From Cyathus striatus (Eukaryota; Basidiomycota; Agaricomycetes; Agaricales; Nidulariaceae), in assembly GCA_025738555.1 (NCBI GenBank), contig JAOVFP010000010.1, forward strand, positions 2,604,001-2,668,000: a stretch of DNA of 64,000 bases. Reading direction: 5' to 3'. Below are positions 1-12,128 of this stretch, piece by piece. The translations under genes and the position numbers were made by a program. How positions within the stretch are numbered: the first letter of the stretch is position 1; each line of letters begins with the position of its first letter. The notes under the pieces were generated by a model. That model did no database searches, was not told the origin of the DNA, and worked only from the letters and a program-made list of their open reading frames with translations.

Positions 1-694
1 ATAGAATATAACCTGCAAATGGATCAACGCCAATATGAAGGCATAGGCCAAAGCGGGGCTTCCATTTGTCATGCTGGTCAAAGCACCAAAGATTATTTGG
101 GCCTGCAGACCAGAACTGCTTTCTAAGAAGGTTCCTTGCCTTTCTTGCTGCTATGAGATCAGGCTCAAATCTAAAGAAGTATTCTGTTATAGCAGTGCTA
201 GAAGCATATTACTATAAGAAGCCCAAGCAAGACAGAGTTTATGCTTACCGTGATACCTTCTCCTTGTACTCTTGGAAGAATAGGCTTATCATTTCTTCTC
301 GACCAGCATTGGGATAAATTTTCCTGAGCTCCACCATCCTAGCTAGAATGGTATCGCTAGTGTTACCTTGCTGCCTTACCCCAAGAAGGCCCATGTCCTT
401 CCTCATTATCCTAAACTTGGTATATCTAGAAAGCCTTAAATTTCAATAGATAAAAGTGAATATTAATACTTACCCAAGAGAATACCTTGTGGTGTCTACA
501 TGCTCATCCCTCACAGCCTTCCAAATATCTAGATCTGTCTTCTTCTGGTACCAGTATTTCACAATATATGGCGCAACTAGCTCTTGTGGGACTTTTAGCA
601 TAAGGTGAGTCAGGAATACCCTTTACATATTAGATTCACAGCACCCACCTAGCGGATTATATTGGTTTCTACCTCTACCTTTCTCTGCAGGCAT
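1..694 (-). pseudogene. DDE integrase-core fragment (intron-bearing, runs off the left edge)
   Basis: Read on the minus strand from an ATG at 694, three blocks join through short introns (GTAAGT near 470, GTAAGC near 240). The blocks include VAPYIVKYWYQKK, LRKIYPNAGREEMI and then FWSAGPNNLWCFDQHDKW followed by RFGLCLHIGVDPFAG. That last stretch matches the start of the integrase catalytic core common in Basidiomycota mobile-element proteins, where the Asp of the DQHDKW motif is the first acidic residue. An in-frame TAA follows about 23 codons after the ATG, so the copy is probably broken or its first exon is wrong. The rest of the catalytic core lies outside the window. The family call rests on motif recognition only; which transposon class it belongs to is not determined. 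Confidence 0.65.
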
Positions 695-785
695 CTTAGA
701 GGATAAAGTTGAATTTTTTGATGTGACTTGCAAAGTATCCAAACTTTAAAATCCCTAAAGAAATCTTAAAACGGATGTAGACTGC

Positions 786-789
786 TTTG

Positions 790-820
<31 letters not shown>
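786..820. repeat. (TTTTG)n microsatellite
   Basis: About six direct copies of the pentamer TTTTG followed by a T run. It sits between the integrase fragment and the start of the alpha-kinase gene, whose transcription would run away from it. Confidence 0.9.
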
Positions 821-971
821 CCTTTTGTATAGCTTTTAATCAGTTCCCTAGTGGAAAACAGAGACGTTAGCTTCTCTATTTTTCTCTTACTCTTATCAAC
901 CAAAGATAAATCTTTCTATACCTCAACTTATTTTGCCATTACTTTCCACCGCATTATCCATTACATTTCAT

Positions 972-3900
972 ATGTCTGAGTCTGATATTCCACTGGCTAG
1001 TTTTACTGGTGATAATCCATCCACCACTATCTGTGAAAAAAAGGTTGCCAGAATGTGATCCCAGCTGATAAGCTGGCCATTTTTTGCCTTAGAAGTAAGG
1101 GGGATCCTTCAGGAAGAATCATACACTTATGTGAGGGTTGCTACTTTCATTATTCCAACAAACCAAGCACAGTGCAGCCCTCCAGCCGCAGTGCCAGTAA
1201 GTAGAATCCTTTAGACTTGTTTCACTCATAGGAGCTATTAACTGTATTTTACAGGTAATGCATTCTTGCATAGTTCTGAGGCTCCAGGCAGATTAGTGTG
1301 GCCTATACCTAATCTCCCTCATCAAAGCTCTCCTCAAATAGGTCAGCAACTTTCCTATTTAGTTACAACCTTTATGTCATAGTGATTTACATTCTTTTAG
1401 CCTCCCATGCACCTGCTTCTAGCCGTCATTCATTGAGGAGTATAAACCTTCAAAATATCAAGCAAAATACACTTGCAGCACAACGACCTGGTGGGTTTAA
1501 ACCCACTCTTATTTTTCTGCTCAAGCTCATTTAAGATATAAAGACCTAGGGTACAAGACACCCAATGTAGTATCTTTGCCCAAGCAACCAGTTGGAAGAC
1601 TTATGCCTTCATCTGCTGCTCACCAGAGCCCCTACTCAGCTTCTGGCCTTTCTATGGGCCCTCCTGAGGTTGCTTCAATGGGAAGACCAATGGTTAATAC
1701 CCCTTCCTATGGATATAACTCCAACCACCAGCATTACTATAATGACCACAAGCGCTGGGCAGCTGGAAATCCACCCAGGCAAGGCTCTGTAACAGTAGAG
1801 GAGAAGTACAAATTTCCTGTTACTGTATCATTTGCCTATAATCTTCAAAAGCCAGAGCGAGGAAAGCGGTATGGGGACCTTTTGGTGAGATTTTCATTCT
1901 GAATTTGGTTTAAATGTCTAATAGTACCCTTATAGAACGTTGCAGAAACCATATGCTTTGCAGCCAATTCCTCAGGGGAGGAAATTGCCGCTGTTGCAAG
2001 GCAAACCATTAAAGATGCTATTCAGAAGCGTCCTGATTTGATAACCTTCAGTTGGGATTTTGATGCAGCTTATGTACGAGATTTGAAATGGACCAACCTA
2101 GAATCAGATGAGGCAGTTGCTAGATCTGGAGGCTACTTTTATAATGAAGTTATGACTGAGCCAACAGCTGCTGCAGTTAAGGCTGCTGCAAAGCGGGGTA
2201 ATATTAAGGCAAAGGCTACTTTCAAACCGCCTAAAAACCCCTTCCAGGTACTGGTTATCGTATCATACAGTGAGTATGAGAAGTGGTATAATATAATGAA
2301 TCAGGATGAGGATGATCAGGTTAGTTGCTAGAGCTGTTAAATTTTATAGCCGTTATTTGCTAACTATCCTTTAAGTATGAGATGGATGCTGTTAGCTTTG
2401 GTTCCAGTTTTACTTCAATAAAGCAAAAGGGCAAAGGGAAAAGACCTAGAGTGGCAAGTTCATTCTACAGCCCTACTGAGTGAGAAATAGCATTCACAAC
2501 TTATAATTTAGGACTCTTATGCTGCTGATACTTCCCAAAATAAGAGAACTGGAAGCTCAAAGAAAGAGCTAAAGAGTACAGCTATAGTTATTTCTGATTC
2601 CAGTGAGGGGGAAGAAATAGAGATAGCTGAATTGCCAACTATCAAGGTATATTTAACTATGGCCCTATGGCAAGCTTATAACAAGTTCTTCAGGAGCTAG
2701 CTTCGAATAAGCTGCAGGGATCTGAGAGGAACAAGGAAGGAAATGAAATGGCTTCAGGGGTTTCCAAGGTAAATAGGTCTTTTATGGTTAAGCCAGCTCT
2801 AACATCATTTCCTCTATGTTCAGAGGCTAGTTCAAAGCTCCAGAAGGCTAGATGAAGGTCAAGAAAAGGGAGACGAACATTTGCAGCAGCTACCAGAAGT
2901 CGTTAAGCTATTTGGATTCCCAAATAACATTTTAGTCTCAAATCGCTCACCAAGAAGGCCAAAGCTCAAGGCTTCATCCCCAAACAAGGACTTTGCCAGC
3001 AATGTAACCCCCCCCTCAAGCCCCCAAATCCAAACTCAGCTAGCCACTTCCCTACTAGTTCAAGTTTTTCAAGCAAAGAGCTGAAAGATGCACTTAAGTC
3101 TGGAGGAAGGGACTTGATCTCAAAATCTGACATACTAGCCTGTAAGAAGTCATTTATACCCCTGTGATAAAATTCTGAATCCAGTTACTTAGTCCACCAG
3201 AAGCAGGAAATCGTATCCCTTTATCACATTGAGTCCAAGTCATTGGAAGAGCTGATTGAACTGGCCAAACTTGGACAAGGGTCGCTGCTTAGTGCATGGG
3301 CTAAGAAGTGCTCTTCTGAGACAGCTAGGCTAAGCGTGTCCTCAAAGGGTGGAAAAAAAGGTAGCTTTAAGACCTCCAATCCTGTCAACTCTCTGGAAAT
3401 GTTTGGACATATGCTTGCCACTGGCTTACCTGAGGGCCACATCTGCCGTTATGATCTAGTGGCAAAAAGACCATATGATTCTGCATTCCCAAACAAGATG
3501 CCTAGACTCTCAGGCAGTGCAGAGCTTGAGTTCCTTTTGAAAGAGGGAAATATACTGATGTGGGCAGGGGCATTGCTTGATGCTACATACCAGTGGGTAG
3601 ACTCTCAACTTTCTGAGAGCAAAGTAACCACTCTTCCCTTTGCTATTCCTCGGTTGCGTTTTGCAAAGGCTGCTATTGCTACCTCAACAGCTACCATAAG
3701 CAAGCCTTCTGGATCTTCTGGTACTCACACCATGGCATCAGCAGTAGTTTCTTCCTACCTGCTGGAAGAGAAGATTGAAGGTGTATTTATTAAATTTCTT
3801 CACAATGCGCATGCAGGGCTACCAGAGAAATGGACTGAAGAGGATCATGGGGATTTCTACAGAACTGCTGAATTCCTTGCCTTTTCACAGCATGTGCAGT

Positions 3901-4229
3901 ACATGCTTACTGGATGCTTGGCCTATATATCTGACTACCAGGGTGAGTTTTAAAGTGCCCTTGGTAAAAAAAATTCTTATTCTTCTGCAGGAAGCTGTAC
4001 AATTTTAACAGACCCACAGATCATGACTTCTCCTGAGTACGCTGTTTTGTAAACTTTAATCCATCCCACTATGGTCTACTAATGTTGTTATTTGGCTAGG
4101 GAGTTCACTGGTACTTTATTTGGTGGAGGAAACCTTGCAGAAGGATTCAGGGCCTTTCCAAAGCAACACCAATGCAATAAATATTGCATCTGGTTCCGCC
4201 TCCCTTCAATATTCCCTACAGAGGAATAA
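972..4229 (+). CDS. fungal alpha-kinase family protein (atypical protein kinase)
   Basis: Multi-exon gene. The start carries a cysteine-rich segment (CEKKGCQN ... FCLRSKGD ... LCEGCYFHY, about 972-1200), as often seen before fungal alpha-kinase domains. A low-complexity Ser/Pro linker follows, then a region containing SYSEYEKWYN (about 2260), and the catalytic half at 3243-4229: SYLLEEKIEGVFIKFLHN, FLAFSQHVQYMLTG, then after an intron LTDPQIMT, and after a second intron FGGGNLAEGF plus HQCNKYC. The last two are the Gly-rich and His/Cys zinc-binding parts that define the alpha-kinase fold. These enzymes phosphorylate Ser/Thr; the substrate here is unknown. The family is expanded in Agaricomycetes. 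The middle exon junctions (about 2450-3200) could not be resolved cleanly, and an A run at 1036-1042 breaks the first exon by one base, so the copy may be damaged or the base call wrong. The stop is the TAA at 4227. Confidence 0.75.
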
Positions 4230-4259
4230 ACTGCTACCATCCAAGGTCAAAGGGTATTG

Positions 4260-4660
4260 GATTATGCAAATGCCTCTTGGTCCAACTCACGCTCCCACTT
4301 TTGTTAGACCGCGCCTGCCCGTATTCATTCAGTTGCCACCAAGGTCACATGCACAATGCGTGGTAAGGTAAATATATTGTATATATTGTACTCCACAGGT
4401 TTCACTATGCCGCCCTTTTCCTATGCACTAATACTTACTTGTATTATACTGCTACTGCACTGCACAGCACGCTCTTGACCTCAAGCTTTCCTCTCTATGT
4501 AGTTTACTCCATTATCTCAGAGTAAATGACTCATAGTGTATATATACCATGTACTTTAGCTAGTACACCTCAGCCGTTGTTTACAATGCTGAGGTGAGTT
4601 CTTATTACTTGTACATACTGTACCCTTGCTCATAATTACCTAGTGTTTTACTCTAGGATT
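4260..4660. repeat. LTR-like repeat, copy A
   Basis: Diverged direct repeat of the segment beginning near 4788, offset by about 528 bp. Shared landmarks in the same order are a CTCACnnTCCCACTTT box, CACCAAGGTCA, an AGTAAANGACTC box, TATATA, TAGTACACCTCAGCCG, AATGCTGAGGTGAGTTCT and TACCTAGTG...CTCTAGG. The TATA followed by a GTACTTTAG block would suit an LTR promoter, but no internal coding region lies between the copies. The repeat overlaps nothing coding beyond the kinase stop. Confidence 0.55.
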
Positions 4661-4787
4661 TCTACAAAGGGCTGCATCTCTATTTATGCCTCTCATCTAA
4701 GCCCCCAAGGTCCAAGGGCCACCGCACTATTTATGCCCTTTCACCTAAGCCCTCTTCTTTCTTTTCTTTCTTTCAAGCCTTTTGTTG

Positions 4788-5265
4788 AATAATCAAACGC
4801 CTCCAAGTCTGACTCACATTCCCACTTTCCATTAGACCATGCCTACTCATATTCACTCAGCAGGCACCGCCTCACCACCAAGGTCATATTCTAACTGTGT
4901 GGCAAGGTAATATGTTGCCTATATTGTACTTTATACTTCACTATGCTGCCCTCCTTTTTTTTCACTAATACTTTATTACCTTGTACTGCTATGGCATTGC
5001 ACAGTGCACTATGTGCCACACACTTTCCCTGGTATGTAGTTTGCTCCTTTATCTTGGAGTAAAGGACTCTCAGTGTATATAAACGCTTGTACTTTAGTTA
5101 GTACACCTCAGCCGCTGTTCATAATGCTGAGGTGAGTTCTCATTGCATGTGCATACTGTATTTATACTTTCAATTACCTAGTGAACTACTCTAGGTACTT
5201 ATTCAATATATCAACCGCTGTTTGCAATGCTGAGCGAACTACTCTAGGTTTTCTACACCTGACTT
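4788..5265. repeat. LTR-like repeat, copy B plus a partial third unit
   Basis: Second copy of the repeat above, with TATATAAA at about 5077 and the AATGCTGAGGTGAGTTCT box at about 5130. It is followed at 5209-5265 by a partial third repetition of the end (AACCGCTGTTTGCAATGCTGAG, then CTACTCTAGG). It may be a tandem of solo LTRs or a rearranged non-autonomous element; both ends are approximate. Confidence 0.5.
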
Positions 5266-6377
5266 TGCAGAGTGCCCAGTGCACTGCAACATGCTCTTTC
5301 AACTTTTTATTATTATTGCTGCAGTAGTTGTATATGCTATTTACTCAATATTCACTTAATGTTAAAGGCACCTCCCTTAAATTGATAGCAGTGAGCTATT
5401 CCTGGTCAGAAGCACATTGAGAGCCAGCACAACCAGCTCAAGGTTAATCATCTGCCAGGTTGATTAGATCCATGAAGCTTGATTAGATGTGTATGCTTCC
5501 CGCTTCCCTGGCGGCTAAAAGAGAAGCAAAAATATTTATTTCTTGTTTTCCATATTTGGGTTGTACTTAGTTTCTGGGGTCCTATACTCGGCATGTGTGC
5601 CGATGCTGATCCAATCAAAAAAAGGTAGCGTGGCAGTCCGACCTTCCATAGAAGAGCCTTAGTAACATTCAAGTTTACTCATTGGGTGGAAGGGCAAAGC
5701 AGCAGGTCCAATCATGTGTCATCTGGCATAGTGAACTTCTTGAACTTCTTCCAAATTCTTGTGCACATCGGTAAGGAACCCTTGATTAATTTTATGATGA
5801 TTGCCTTCATTTGAGACTTCGATAGAGATTTTCTATCAGATGCGTCATGGCCATGGCCCGCTCTAAGAACCATAGAGTAGAGAATGAATGCTGCAGTAGC
5901 CGAATATCGACATATCAACTCGACAAGCAATGTCAAAAATTTAACATATGCATGCTGTGCTGTTCGTACTTTTGCCCACACTCAACGCGGCTTTACCATC
6001 AACGCCCGATACCTACAAGCTCTAATAACATGCGAAGTAAGCACTGGACATTGTATTCGATATGAACAGGTAAGGTAACGCACCAACACACACGTGAAGC
6101 TCTTTATTAATTTACTCTTACTGTAGGTGTGTAGTAGCTAGAGAGCGTGAACTCGAAGTTTTCTTTGAATCGGGTAAGTATGTAGCACCCGATGTCGGAT
6201 GACTAAGTGTTCATTTTCATCCCCACAGAACCCCACGCGCTTACCCCAGTAGGGCAACAAACTGCTTCATGTTAGCTTTATGGGCTTCAGTTAGCGTTGA
6301 CCCCAGGGCCCAGGCATTAGCGCTCTTATGTTACCGACGATTCCGCCCTTATATTGCTCCTACAAGTCCGCTGGCAG
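5266..6377. other. intergenic, nothing recognised
   Basis: Between the LTR-like repeats and the methyltransferase promoter I see only short, overlapping frames on both strands without recognisable motifs or consistent intron structure. Confidence 0.5.
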
Positions 6378-6383
6378 TATAAA
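6378..6383 (+). promoter_or_regulatory. TATA box for the O-methyltransferase gene
   Basis: TATAAA about 60 bp before the ATG at 6440, in an otherwise GC-balanced stretch. Placement suits a fungal core promoter; assigned by position only. Confidence 0.45.
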
Positions 6384-6439
6384 GCTTATCGCCCGGCGAA
6401 TACTTAAGTTAATATGCGTCTTACTTCGAATTCTTAATC

Positions 6440-8314
6440 ATGGCCACTTCCCTTGTTGAACTTTCACGGATTATAGCTGACACTGTCGCATCTCTCGATA
6501 AAGTATGCAAAGAGACGAACATTTCGTTTCCGACTCTCGATGAGCCCTTTACTCCACAATCCGAGGCACTCCGTGCCAATCCTATCATTGCAGACGCTGC
6601 GAATCAGATTGCTGCAGCGGCAATGCAGCTTGTAATGAATGTGTTGCCTGCACCGCATTCTGCATTCACAATTATTTCTGGAGTATGTTCGAATTTGTTC
6701 AAATTCAGCGTCTGCTAATAGGAAGTAGCATTTCAAAGGAGCAGCTTTACGTGTTTGTCTAGAGGCAAATGTAACTGAAATTTTGAGAGAAGCGGGACCT
6801 CGGGTACTTCTTTATTCAATACGCTAGGAACGTGACTGAAAGATGCATTCTCCAGGGCATGCACGTCAACGATATCGCAGCAAGGAGTGGTATCAACTCC
6901 GTCAAGCTCGGTATGTCACAGTATCTTCACTGCAATTCCAATGCTGACGTCTCCATCCATATAGGCCGTCTTTTACGGTACCTTGCGACCCTTCACGTCT
7001 ACAAAGAGCTTACACCTGATGTTTTCACCAACAACCGAATTTCGTCTACGCTTGATACAGGAAAGTCTGTCGAGGAATTGTTTGCAAAGTCAGTGGGCCC
7101 ACTATTCCTAACATATCCGAAAACCTGATCAGTGTTCTAGACCTGATGAGAAGAACGACAACACCCATGGGTTTGCTGCTCTCGCTGGGCATCAGTGCGT
7201 TTTCCACGTCAATGATATACCACCTTATTCTAATTGTTCGACAGTCTCGACGAAGTCACCAAATCCTCCGCATACCTCTGGGAATCCATCCACGACCCAA
7301 CTACATCGCACTCGGACGAACCAACTGAATCATAATTCAACTGTGCATTCCAAGAATCGTCGGATTTGTGGTCCTGGTATGCATCGGAAGCGCAGACGGC
7401 CCGTCAGCGCAGATTTGACGCGGCCATGCGGGGAGTGGCTGCAATGCAGCCTCCTGATGCTATTCTGAATGGTATGTCACGTCCCCCTTGATTGTGGCGA
7501 CAAGTACTGATACATTTTCAGCATTTGATTGGAAATCGTTGCCGAACAAGTCGGTGGTTGTGGATGTGGGAGGCGGAGTGGGGTCTTCGTCTCTCCCGCT
7601 TGCCAAGGAGCATTCACATTTGAAGCTTGTGGTACAGGACAGACCTACTGTTGTTGAAGAAGGAATCAAGGTAAGCGATTTGCCAGATTTGGTTTACTGG
7701 TTCTAAGAAGCGTTACAGATGTGGCAGACTAAGAATCCAGAAGCTCTTGAATCCAGACGCATTGAATTCCAGGGTAGGTCTTCTGCTTCTCTTTGCGAAT
7801 TCTTGCAAATCCTAGCTAATCTATTATAGGACATGACTTTTTCACCGCCCAACCCGTCAAGAATGCCTCTGTCTTCCTCCTGAAACAAATCATGCACGAC
7901 TGGCCGAACACCTACGCGTCCAAGATTCTAGTCGAGCTCCGTAAAGTTGCGCAACCGGATACCAAGCTCCTGCTTATTGATAGTATCCTTCCCCTGGCAT
8001 GCAAAGACCCCCGTGGGGCTGATAAAGACGCTGTTCCTGGAGCTGTACCTCGCGAAGCCGATGCCCCTCTTCTAGCTAACTACGGCATTGCCAACGAGAT
8101 GGGGTATAATGCTGATATGACGGTATGTGCGTGTTCTTCGCATGTTGAATGTAATGCTGACGCTGGTTAGATGCTTAACTTATTTAACTCTCTTGAACGG
8201 ACCATGAACCAGATTGAAGACCTTCTCAAATCGAGCGGATGGAAACTCGCGAAGGTCCATCGTTCCGACGGAGCCAGCAACTTCCTTCAACCTGTGGAAG
8301 CTGTCCCTGCATAA
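6440..8314 (+). CDS. S-adenosylmethionine-dependent O-methyltransferase (plant/fungal caffeate-type family), with an in-frame stop
   Basis: About nine short exons. The N-terminal part (ANPIIADAANQIAAAAMQL, then AALRVCLEANVTEILREAGP and GMHVNDIAARSG) is the winged-helix/dimerisation region of this family. VVVDVGGGVGSSS (about 7560-7600) is the SAM-binding glycine loop, and QIMHDWPN (about 7890) carries the catalytic-base histidine. The end, FNSLERTMNQIEDLLKSSGWKL, is the usual C-terminal helix. It would methylate a hydroxyl on a small aromatic or secondary metabolite in the cytosol; the substrate is not inferable. A TAA at 7333-7335 is in frame between the exon starting LDEVTKSSAYLWESI and NCAFQESSDLWSWY, where the family reads through, and no GT..AG pair removes it without deleting conserved sequence. 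The gene is therefore either a young pseudogene or carries a sequence error. No biosynthetic partners lie beside it. Confidence 0.8.
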
Positions 8315-8551
8315 ATTATTTGTATTCATGATGTATAACACTGTATCGATACATGTAACGTGTATTAGAAATGAAATCCAATCCAAATGGTACACTATGT
8401 ACAAGGGGTATCTGGGACACATCTATCCTACATCGCATCCATAGGCTGTATAATTCAAAGTTACAAAGTGAGTAGTATGTATGTACATTATGTACAACTT
8501 TTCAAAAATGTATCAGAGATTTATTTAAACTTGGACAAGAAGCGGGAGCTC

Positions 8552-11500
8552 TTAAACGCCACCTCCATTCCCAGCGATGGCATGATGATCACCCAACACC
8601 TGGCGAAGCAACAACTCGACTCTTTCTCTCTCCTCCCTAACCCTCCTCATTTCTTCCGCCCACCTCGCCTCCCTCTGCTCATAAATGCTCCCAAGGGTGC
8701 CTAGACTGCCAAGAGCAGTCTCCAACGCCCTCTTCAAATCTTCCTCGCGACTCTTATCCGAGCCGTCAGAACTGTCCCCGGACACTTCGTTCCCAGCACT
8801 CGCAAGGAACCGGTCGATGAGTGAGGACGTATGCGTGCGCGTGTTCCGGCGTGCACTCGAGGTGAACTTAAAGTTACGCTTGATTTCACGCATTGCAGAG
8901 GAATGCGCTATGAACGCCTCGCGGCGGATAGAACGGGATCTGATAGTATGCAATTTTGTGGTATGCGAAGGTGAAGCAAGGAGGACCATCGTAGCATCCG
9001 TTTGTCTGTCCAAGGCTCGGAACTATAAAATCATCAGCATGTCAATCATCAAAGTCAAAGCATGTAAACGTACAGCCTGAACCAACGTCTCCCACCCACT
9101 TTCCCACCTCCTTCTCCTCTTCTCCACATTCCTCACAAAAGTAGGATGATACTCAAGCTGTAACAAATCCTCCTCATCGCCATCCACCTCGTCCTCATCA
9201 ACCCACTCGCCCTCTCCATCCTCTTCTCCTTCCCCAACAGCGCCCACAACACCATTCCACTCTCCCCTACTAACACCACGGATATACTCCTCTCCGGCAG
9301 TCTCATCCCCACTACTGCTCAACTCAGGACTCGTCTCTCTCGGCTGCGTACTTTCCACCCTTGGAGGAGGCTTGACATTCCTTGCCACACCACCACTCTT
9401 CCGCGCTGCCTTCCTCGCCTTCGCAAGGACAGGCGCAGGAGGCAATGGAATAGGCTCATGGCTTGGACTACTCCTTATACTTGCCACCTCGCCACCGAAA
9501 CCCCCAAAAGTACGCTTCATATGCAAGTACACCCATGGATCATAGTACCCACCCTGCGGGAAGGGCGTAGATGCAGGAGAAAACGTTGAATCTGTGATGT
9601 TTCCGTTTTCTGCATTGTGGTTCTGCGCGTACATCTGGAGCTGTTTCGCCATTTGCTCTTGGATCGCCTGCGGGTGTGTTGGGTCTAAGGCTGCTCCTCC
9701 TCCACCTCCGCCACCGCCCAAAGCGGAGGGGTAGTGTGGTCTGTTGGGGCCTACTTGTGGGACCCTCCGCACGTGCGTGAAGGGATAAGGGTACGGCGAG
9801 CCCACAGGAACAATAGGCGAAAAGTCCTTGCTTAGATCGTACGGACTCGGACTGGGATCTGGACGGTCGCCTATCCCATTCCCGTTCTCTCCTTGTACAG
9901 AGTTGGCTTTGAGCATTGGAGGGAGGGGATACGGAGAGGGAGAAGGGCCGGTCTGACTGTGCGGCGTGGGGGGGACGGGCGCCTCCGGGCGCGGGGAGCG
10001 CAGGTACGATTGGATATACGACGACTCGGTGCTCGTCATTTCATCGAGGTAGAGTGTGTCTTCTGGGTATTGATGTCTCGTGCTGGTGTTTGATTTGGAA
10101 GAGAGGGTGGAAGGATACGGGTCGGAGTAGGTTCTGTACTGTTGAGGAGGGTACTGCGATGGTTGAGTGGGCTGGGACGGGTACTTTCCTTCCCTTTCCC
10201 TAGCTTCCCTTTCCCTACTTTCCCTCTCACGTTCCCTCTCCTTCTCGCGCTCCCGTTCCCGCTCCCGTTCAAGCAGCGCACCCTCGATCCCACGCATCCC
10301 AACGACGCCATCTAAACTCCCGTTCCGCCCTCGCGCATTCACATTGCGCGCGTCAGCGGGCCCAGTGACGGTGCTCCGCCTGGTCAACTCCGCTCTGCCC
10401 AGCTGCGCTTGCTGCTGTTGGATGTGATTCTGTTGCTGAGTATGCTGTTGCTGGAGATGCGGATTCTGTTGCTGCTGCTGCTGCTGTTGTTGTTGTTGCT
10501 GATAACTCTGCAACCCAGGGTGAGCCTGCAAATGCTGCGTATAATACCCCTGCCCGGGTCCCTGGCCTTGGCCTATTCCAGCCTCCGGCAACGAAACACT
10601 AGGCGAGCGAGGCGTATACGCGCCCTCCTCTCCATCCCCATCCCCATCTCCTTCCCCTTCCTCCACCTCTTCATCTCCGTCCCGTGAAGGACTGGCATGT
10701 TGCGCAAGCTGCGTAAGTGGAGGCGTGCGCCCTTGCGAAAGCTGTGCCTGCGCGAGCTGGTTAAGACTGTGCACTTGGGAGTGGTGGTGTGCGAGCTGGT
10801 GGTGCTTTAAATGCTGTTGCTGTTGCTGTTGTTGCTGTTGGAGTTGGAGATGATGCTCGTCGTCAGCTTCTTCCTGGACGGGTAGCGAGCGATCTGGTGT
10901 GCGCACTGGCTGTACCTGTCCTTGTCCTTGTCCGCCTTGCACAGCTTGTCCTTGTGGAACGAATCCCTGCTGAGGCACACGACGTACACCGGGGCTTCCG
11001 CCCCCACTTCCGCTGCCATGTGCTGGAACTAGCGGACTCCCTGCGCGGACCAGAGGGCTCCCTCTCCTCTCGGGTGTGCCTAAAGACAAAGGCGCAGCTA
11101 GGGCAAGAGGGGAACTCGGCCTCCTCCAGCCCCATTCATTTTTTAGCTGCACGGGCACTTTAGGTGGTTCCTTGGGGCTTTGCCTATCCAATGTACGTAG
11201 GCGCTCCACAGGTACAGATGGGTTAGAGAGGAGGTCGGAAGGTGGGGTTGTGGGTAGAGATTGAGTTTGTGCTTGTGAGGAAGATGAAGGATGATGCGGG
11301 GACATGGAAGAGGAACTTGAAATGCTGGAGTGTGGAGAGTGCGTTTGCTGCTGCTGCTGCTGCGAAGGGATATGTGGAGACCCATTCGTCCCATTATGCC
11401 CCCATTCACATGTTGCCCGGTCTGCTGCGAAATACCTCCCTGCGCCTCCAAATCAGCCCTCTCGATATCCATCAACAGTTCCTCCGTCATCGTCCATCGT

Positions 11501-12128
11501 TCATCTTCCCCTTGCCCTTGCTGCTGATACTTAGCAAGGAACGGGGCAGGGGGCATCCGGATTGGTCGTGGGTAGTGCGTCACTGTTCCCCCTTGCTGCC
11601 CTTGCCCTTGCTGCTGAGGCGATCCACCAGAATGAGACTGGGAGTGCTGCGATCCGCCGGAATGGAGCACCTCTGGGTCCATAGGTAGAGGAAGGGGGAG
11701 GGGGTGAGGCGGGGTGGGTAGGAGGCGGGTGACTTGTGCCCCTGGCCCCTGCACAGTATTCTGGATCGATATAGGGCTCCCTTGGGCTTGCTGTGCGGAA
11801 AGGGCTTGGCCCGGTTGTTGCGGTGAAGACTGTGGGTGCGCAAATGGTACGAGAGGCATCGATTGCGTTTTTAGTGCGCGAGGGCGTTCTCGCTCTCTTT
11901 CACGGGCGCTATCTCGCGTGGGATCGCGAGTGGGATCCCAGTCGCCCCGCATCGAAGGGGAGCGGGATGTTTCCCGTTGAGCTGCGAGAAGTATCAGTAC
12001 GAGTAGACTAGTACGAATCGAGGGGACAATAGGAAGAATAAAAAAGATAAGATTTTATCGTACGTACATTGTCCTGCGACTCCGGAGGGGACTGGCGGTC
12101 TTCTGCGTTGCGGGCTCTGAGTAGACAT
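8552..12128 (-). CDS. large Gln/Pro-rich disordered protein with conserved C-terminal coiled coil, function unknown
   Basis: Start at 12128 (MSTQSPQRRRPP), intron about 11983-12068, long second exon, then an intron near 9025-9072 and a last exon to 8552; roughly 1,140 residues. Most of the chain is low complexity: poly-Gln runs (near 10465-10500 and 10810-10845), Arg/Glu repeats (near 10200-10270), Pro/Ser stretches and an acidic patch before the end. The conserved-looking part is C-terminal: YHPTFVRNVEKRRRRWESGW, FRALDRQTDATMVLLASPSH, then a Ser-rich linker and a helix rich in Glu/Arg (LGSIYEQREARWAEEMRRVR, ERVELLLRQVLG) that should form a coiled coil. This looks like a regulatory or scaffold protein, but I do not recognise a named family. 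The frame shifts by one at the C run 11399-11403, discussed as a finding. It converges with the methyltransferase gene, ends 238 bp apart. Confidence 0.75.

Noticed and set aside
10167..10687. Arg/Ser-rich and Leu-rich plus-strand frames
   Set aside because: They are antisense readings of the Glu/Arg and poly-Gln coding tracts of the minus-strand gene.
6440..12128. Secondary-metabolite cluster around the O-methyltransferase
   Set aside because: No polyketide, peptide or terpene synthase, P450 or transporter is next to it; the neighbours are a disordered protein and a kinase.
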